Of a stretch of DNA of 8,440 bases, positions 5,564-8,440 are shown one piece after another. The notes beneath the pieces were generated by a model that saw only the letters and a program-made list of their open reading frames with translations, did no database searches and was not told the DNA's origin. The stretch's first letter is position 1. Each line of letters opens with the position of its first letter. The position numbers and the translations under genes were made by a program. This DNA comes from Campylobacteraceae bacterium. Lineage in GTDB: Bacteria > Campylobacterota > Campylobacteria > Campylobacterales > Campylobacteraceae. The stretch is taken from positions 1-8,440 of the forward strand of contig JAIRKW010000147.1 in the NCBI GenBank assembly GCA_031259875.1, in the 5' to 3' direction.

Positions 5564-6786
5564 TTTTACTGTCTGTTTTATGTCTTGCCAACCAAAGCGG
5601 CATAAAAGAGAGATTTAAAGGTGAAGATTTTTTAATACTGCAGGCTTTGGACGCACAAAAAAGAGGCGACGGCAACACTTCAGGTATGCTCTACAAAGAG
5701 CTTTACAATAAGACTGACGATGAGATATATATTAAAAACTCCATACAACTTTTTTTAGGCGTCAACAATTGGAATGAGGCGAAACCGTTAATTAAAAAAG
5801 GACTTGAGGAGTATCCCAAAGACAGCGATTATCACCGTTTTAATATAGCATTGGTTGTCAATGAGGGCAATATATCGGAAGCATTGAAGCTTGCAGAAGA
5901 GCTTGTAAAGCACGAAAAAACAGCGCAAAATATGCAGCTTTTGGGTGCGATATACTTTTATCAACAGCGATACAATATGGCGCTGAAATATTTTGAAGGG
6001 GCATATAACCTTGAAGCGAGCGAACATCTTTTGATACAAATGGCGGAGTTATATATCAAGCTCAATCAAACTTCCAAGGCGTTGGCGCAGCTTGAAACTT
6101 ATGCAAGATTAAACGGATGTACAAGATTGGTCTGTTACAAACTCATAGATATTTACGGTAAAGAGAAAAATATAGACGGCGTTTTGAATGTTTATAAAAA
6201 ACTCTATGCGGCTTTCAAAGATAGTAATGAAGCACAAAAGATTTTTGAGATATTGATGTTTCAAAATAAGCAGAACGAAGCAGTGGAGTTTTTGGAAAAA
6301 AGCGGTTCAAATCAGGACATTTTGATAGAAATGTATACTTTTCAAAAGCAGTATGATAAAGCGATAAAATTGGCCGATACACTCTATAAAGAGACAAATA
6401 ACGGCGAATATGTGCTGAAAATGGCGATTTATGAATACGAAGGCGCGCAGAATAAAAGCAGTATTTTGCAGTCTGTATCCGAAAAATTTGAACGTTATAT
6501 CACTGACGAGAGCGATGCTTTGTATTTAAATTATTACGGTTATCTTTTAATAAACCATGATGTAGATATCGTTAAAGGGATAGATTTTGTGCAAAAAGCG
6601 CTGAAATTAGAGCCGGATTCGCCGTATTATCAGGACTCTCTTGCATGGGGACTTTACAAACAGAACAGATGCAAAGAGGCTTTAGAAATTATGAAAAAAG
6701 TACTTGAACAGTTGAATGATAAAGAAGTAATGGAGCATTTTGAAGCGATGAAGTTGTGCGAAATTAAAAATACGGAAACAGAATGA
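5539..6786 (+). CDS. Exported tetratricopeptide-repeat protein
   Basis: The 415-residue product begins MYRYIAAVILLSVLCLANQ, a Sec signal peptide with a short basic n-region, a hydrophobic core and probable cleavage after A17. Leu at the -1 position of C15 makes lipidation unlikely. ATG 5539 is chosen because GGAGG sits just upstream; the frame is open back to 5485, but that would bury the signal peptide behind 18 residues. TPR-like helix pairs are visible at about 98-124, 130-158, 163-191 and 327-391; the last includes ALKLEPDSPYYQDSLAWGLY. Cysteines C194 and C199 could form a periplasmic disulfide. It is probably a periplasmic or outer-membrane scaffold, partner unknown. Its TGA overlaps the trpC ATG as ATGA. 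Confidence 0.85.
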   Translation: MYRYIAAVILLSVLCLANQSGIKERFKGEDFLILQALDAQKRGDGNTSGMLYKELYNKTDDEIYIKNSIQLFLGVNNWNEAKPLIKKGLEEYPKDSDYHRFNIALVVNEGNISEALKLAEELVKHEKTAQNMQLLGAIYFYQQRYNMALKYFEGAYNLEASEHLLIQMAELYIKLNQTSKALAQLETYARLNGCTRLVCYKLIDIYGKEKNIDGVLNVYKKLYAAFKDSNEAQKIFEILMFQNKQNEAVEFLEKSGSNQDILIEMYTFQKQYDKAIKLADTLYKETNNGEYVLKMAIYEYEGAQNKSSILQSVSEKFERYITDESDALYLNYYGYLLINHDVDIVKGIDFVQKALKLEPDSPYYQDSLAWGLYKQNRCKEALEIMKKVLEQLNDKEVMEHFEAMKLCEIKNTETE

Positions 6787-7568
6787 TACTTGATGAGATA
6801 ATCAAAAAAACAAAAGAAGATTTGGAAAAGCGCAAAAAAGATTTTCCGATGGAATGGCTTGGGCGTTCTCTTGCATATAACAACTTTGCGCCGCGCGACG
6901 TAAAGCCATACCTCCGTGCTACTGCACAAAACCCTTACCGCATTATTGCAGAGGTAAAAAAAGCAAGCCCCAGCAAAGGCGTCATCAGAGAAAATTTCGA
7001 TCCGATAATGATAGCGCAAGCATATGAGGCGGGCGGTGCGGATGCATTGTCGGTATTAACAGAACCTCACTTTTTTCAAGGCAGTCTTGAGTATTTGACG
7101 CAAATACGCCGTTTTGTTAGTACGCCGCTGCTTAGAAAAGATTTTATTATTGATGAATATCAGATTTTGGAAGCAAGCGTATACGGGGCTGATTTTGTAC
7201 TGTTGATAGCCAAAGCGTTAGATAAAAAATCGCTTTCGTCTTTGCTTGAATTTACGCGAAGGTTGGGACTTGAGGCGCTTGTAGAGATACATGATAAAAC
7301 AGACCTTTTAAAAGCTGTCGCTGCAGGAGCAGATATTATCGGCATTAACCATAGAAATCTTGAGATATTTCAAATGGATATGAGTTTGAGCGAAAAGCTT
7401 TTGCCGCTTATCCCCAAAAATAAAATAATAGTCGCGGAAAGCGGACTAAGCGATAAAGAGACGATAATTAATCTCTCAAAAGCAGGCGTAGATGCCTTTT
7501 TGATAGGCGAATATTTTATGCGCCAAGACGACATTACACAGGCATTGAGAAAATTCAAAGAAGTCTAA
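6783..7568 (+). CDS. trpC: Indole-3-glycerol phosphate synthase
   Basis: The 261-residue TIM-barrel enzyme converts CdRP to indole-3-glycerol phosphate, the fourth step of tryptophan synthesis from chorismate. Family motifs run in order: IIAEVKKASPSKG (54-66, E57 and K59), LSVLTEPHFFQGS (89-101), LLRKDFI with K119, EALVEIH with E168, GINHRNL with N189, VAESG with E219 and S220, and the phosphate-binding FLIGE near the end. These are the expected catalytic and phosphate-binding residues. Residue 190 is His where NNRN/NNRD is more usual; this may be a lineage variant. It is not fused to trpF and no other trp gene lies in the window, so the pathway genes are dispersed. Translation is coupled to the TPR gene through ATGA. 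Confidence 0.96.
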   Translation: MILDEIIKKTKEDLEKRKKDFPMEWLGRSLAYNNFAPRDVKPYLRATAQNPYRIIAEVKKASPSKGVIRENFDPIMIAQAYEAGGADALSVLTEPHFFQGSLEYLTQIRRFVSTPLLRKDFIIDEYQILEASVYGADFVLLIAKALDKKSLSSLLEFTRRLGLEALVEIHDKTDLLKAVAAGADIIGINHRNLEIFQMDMSLSEKLLPLIPKNKIIVAESGLSDKETIINLSKAGVDAFLIGEYFMRQDDITQALRKFKEV

Positions 7569-7570
7569 AT

Positions 7571-8440
7571 TTGGCACAAAAACGCGAAAAACAGATATAT
7601 ATCATAACTCTTGCGGGTTCTGTTGTCAATATTATTCTGGTCGCGCTGAAACTCATGGCGGGATTTGTCGGCAATTCGCATGCGATGGTGGCGGACGCCG
7701 CGCATTCGTTATCGGATTTGGTTACGGACTTTGTCGTACTTGTATTTGTCAAGCTTTCATCGCGTCCAAGCGACGGCGACCATGCGTATGGACACGGTAA
7801 ATTTGAAACATTAGCAACTTCCATAGTTGGATTTATGCTTTTATTTGTTGGTCTGGCTATATTTTTGGACGGCGCAAAATTGGTCGCAGCATACTTTAAC
7901 GGCGGCGTTTTACATGAGCCGAAAACCATAGCTTTTTTAGTCGCACTCATCTCCATAGCCTTAAAAGAGACGCTTTACTGGTGGACATACATAAAGGGCA
8001 GGGCGCTGAAAAGTTCCGCGGTTATGGCAAACGCATGGCATCACAGAAGCGACGCGTTCTCTTCCATAGCCGCCGCGATTGGTATTGGCGGAGCTATATT
8101 TTTAGGAGAAAAATGGCGCGTGTTAGACCCGCTCATGGCTGTTGTCGTGAGTCTGTTTATCATTTATGTCGCCGCACAATTTATCAAATCCTCCATTGAC
8201 GAACTTTTAGAAAAATCGCTTCCGCCGAAAATTCAAGAAGAAATAATGGTTCTTATAGGAACGATACGCGGCGTGAATGATCCGCATGCTCTTAAAACAC
8301 GAAAAATCGGCAATAATATCGCCATAGAGATACATTTGAGATTTGAGCCGTCTATGAGCGTGAAAGCCGCGCATGATATAGCCACGGAAGTAGAAGAAAA
8401 ACTCAAGGAAAAATATGGCGCAGGAACGCATGTGATAACG
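7571..8440 (+). CDS. Cation diffusion facilitator metal transporter (3' end outside window)
   Basis: The frame is open from TTG 7571 to the right edge: 290 residues, close to the full family length. It is an inner-membrane proton/divalent-metal antiporter of the CDF family. Six hydrophobic segments are visible. The transport site is H45-xxx-D49 in TM2 (ADAAHSLSD) and H157-xxx-D161 in TM5 (WHHRSD). D68, H71, H75 and the HGKFE motif match the TM2-TM3 loop site of YiiP. A soluble C-terminal domain starts near 215. An HxxxD/HxxxD quartet suggests zinc, or perhaps iron or cobalt; an Mn-type DxxxD set is absent. The TTG is the only start near the end of trpC, two bases after its TAA. The Shine-Dalgarno (AAAGAAG inside trpC) is weak, so coupling to trpC is likely. 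Confidence 0.93.
   Translation, partial: MAQKREKQIYIITLAGSVVNIILVALKLMAGFVGNSHAMVADAAHSLSDLVTDFVVLVFVKLSSRPSDGDHAYGHGKFETLATSIVGFMLLFVGLAIFLDGAKLVAAYFNGGVLHEPKTIAFLVALISIALKETLYWWTYIKGRALKSSAVMANAWHHRSDAFSSIAAAIGIGGAIFLGEKWRVLDPLMAVVVSLFIIYVAAQFIKSSIDELLEKSLPPKIQEEIMVLIGTIRGVNDPHALKTRKIGNNIAIEIHLRFEPSMSVKAAHDIATEVEEKLKEKYGAGTHVIT

Noticed and set aside
7555..7956. Minus-strand 133-codon open frame opposite the CDF gene
   Set aside because: The forward strand encodes a clear CDF transporter with all motifs; the reverse frame has no recognisable domain.

Overview
The window looks like chromosomal DNA from a Campylobacterota (epsilonproteobacterial) bacterium, probably a free-living Sulfurimonas/Sulfurovum-type lineage rather than a host-adapted one. 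The reasons are AT-rich coding DNA, the gene order ppa-adk-aspS (from memory also found in Campylobacter), a short-LID adenylate kinase, an AspRS with non-discriminating-type residues, frequent TTG starts, and a GLUG-repeat lipoprotein with a Gly run after the lipidation Cys. The genus is an inference.

Layout. Positions 1-62 may hold the last codons of an Amidase_3 cell-wall amidase. Positions 63-454 are AT-rich with no recognisable gene; a 20-bp and a 15-bp palindrome lie in this leading region. Positions 455-1455 hold a rightward GLUG-repeat surface lipoprotein gene broken by a one-base frameshift near 677, with a poor translation start as well. A hairpin at 1460-1483 separates it from a convergent leftward operon, aspS-adk-ppa (4364 down to 1497). 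Positions 4365-4508 are a divergent promoter region containing a CIRCE-like inverted repeat. From 4509 to the right edge runs a tightly packed rightward operon: TrmN6-like methyltransferase, YkgJ-type CxxCxxxCC protein, exported TPR protein, trpC, and a CDF metal transporter cut by the window end. Its first three junctions overlap and the last has a 2-nt gap.

How the genes work together. The leftward operon is metabolically coherent: AspRS releases AMP and PPi, Adk recycles AMP, and Ppa removes PPi. The rightward operon mixes tRNA modification, a putative metal-binding protein, an envelope TPR protein, tryptophan synthesis and metal efflux. Its members are probably co-expressed, but no single pathway is evident.

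I see no mobile element, CRISPR array, tRNA or rRNA, and no convincing new multi-gene system. The most useful leads are the frameshifted GLUG lipoprotein, the CIRCE-like site upstream of aspS, and the non-discriminating AspRS signature.
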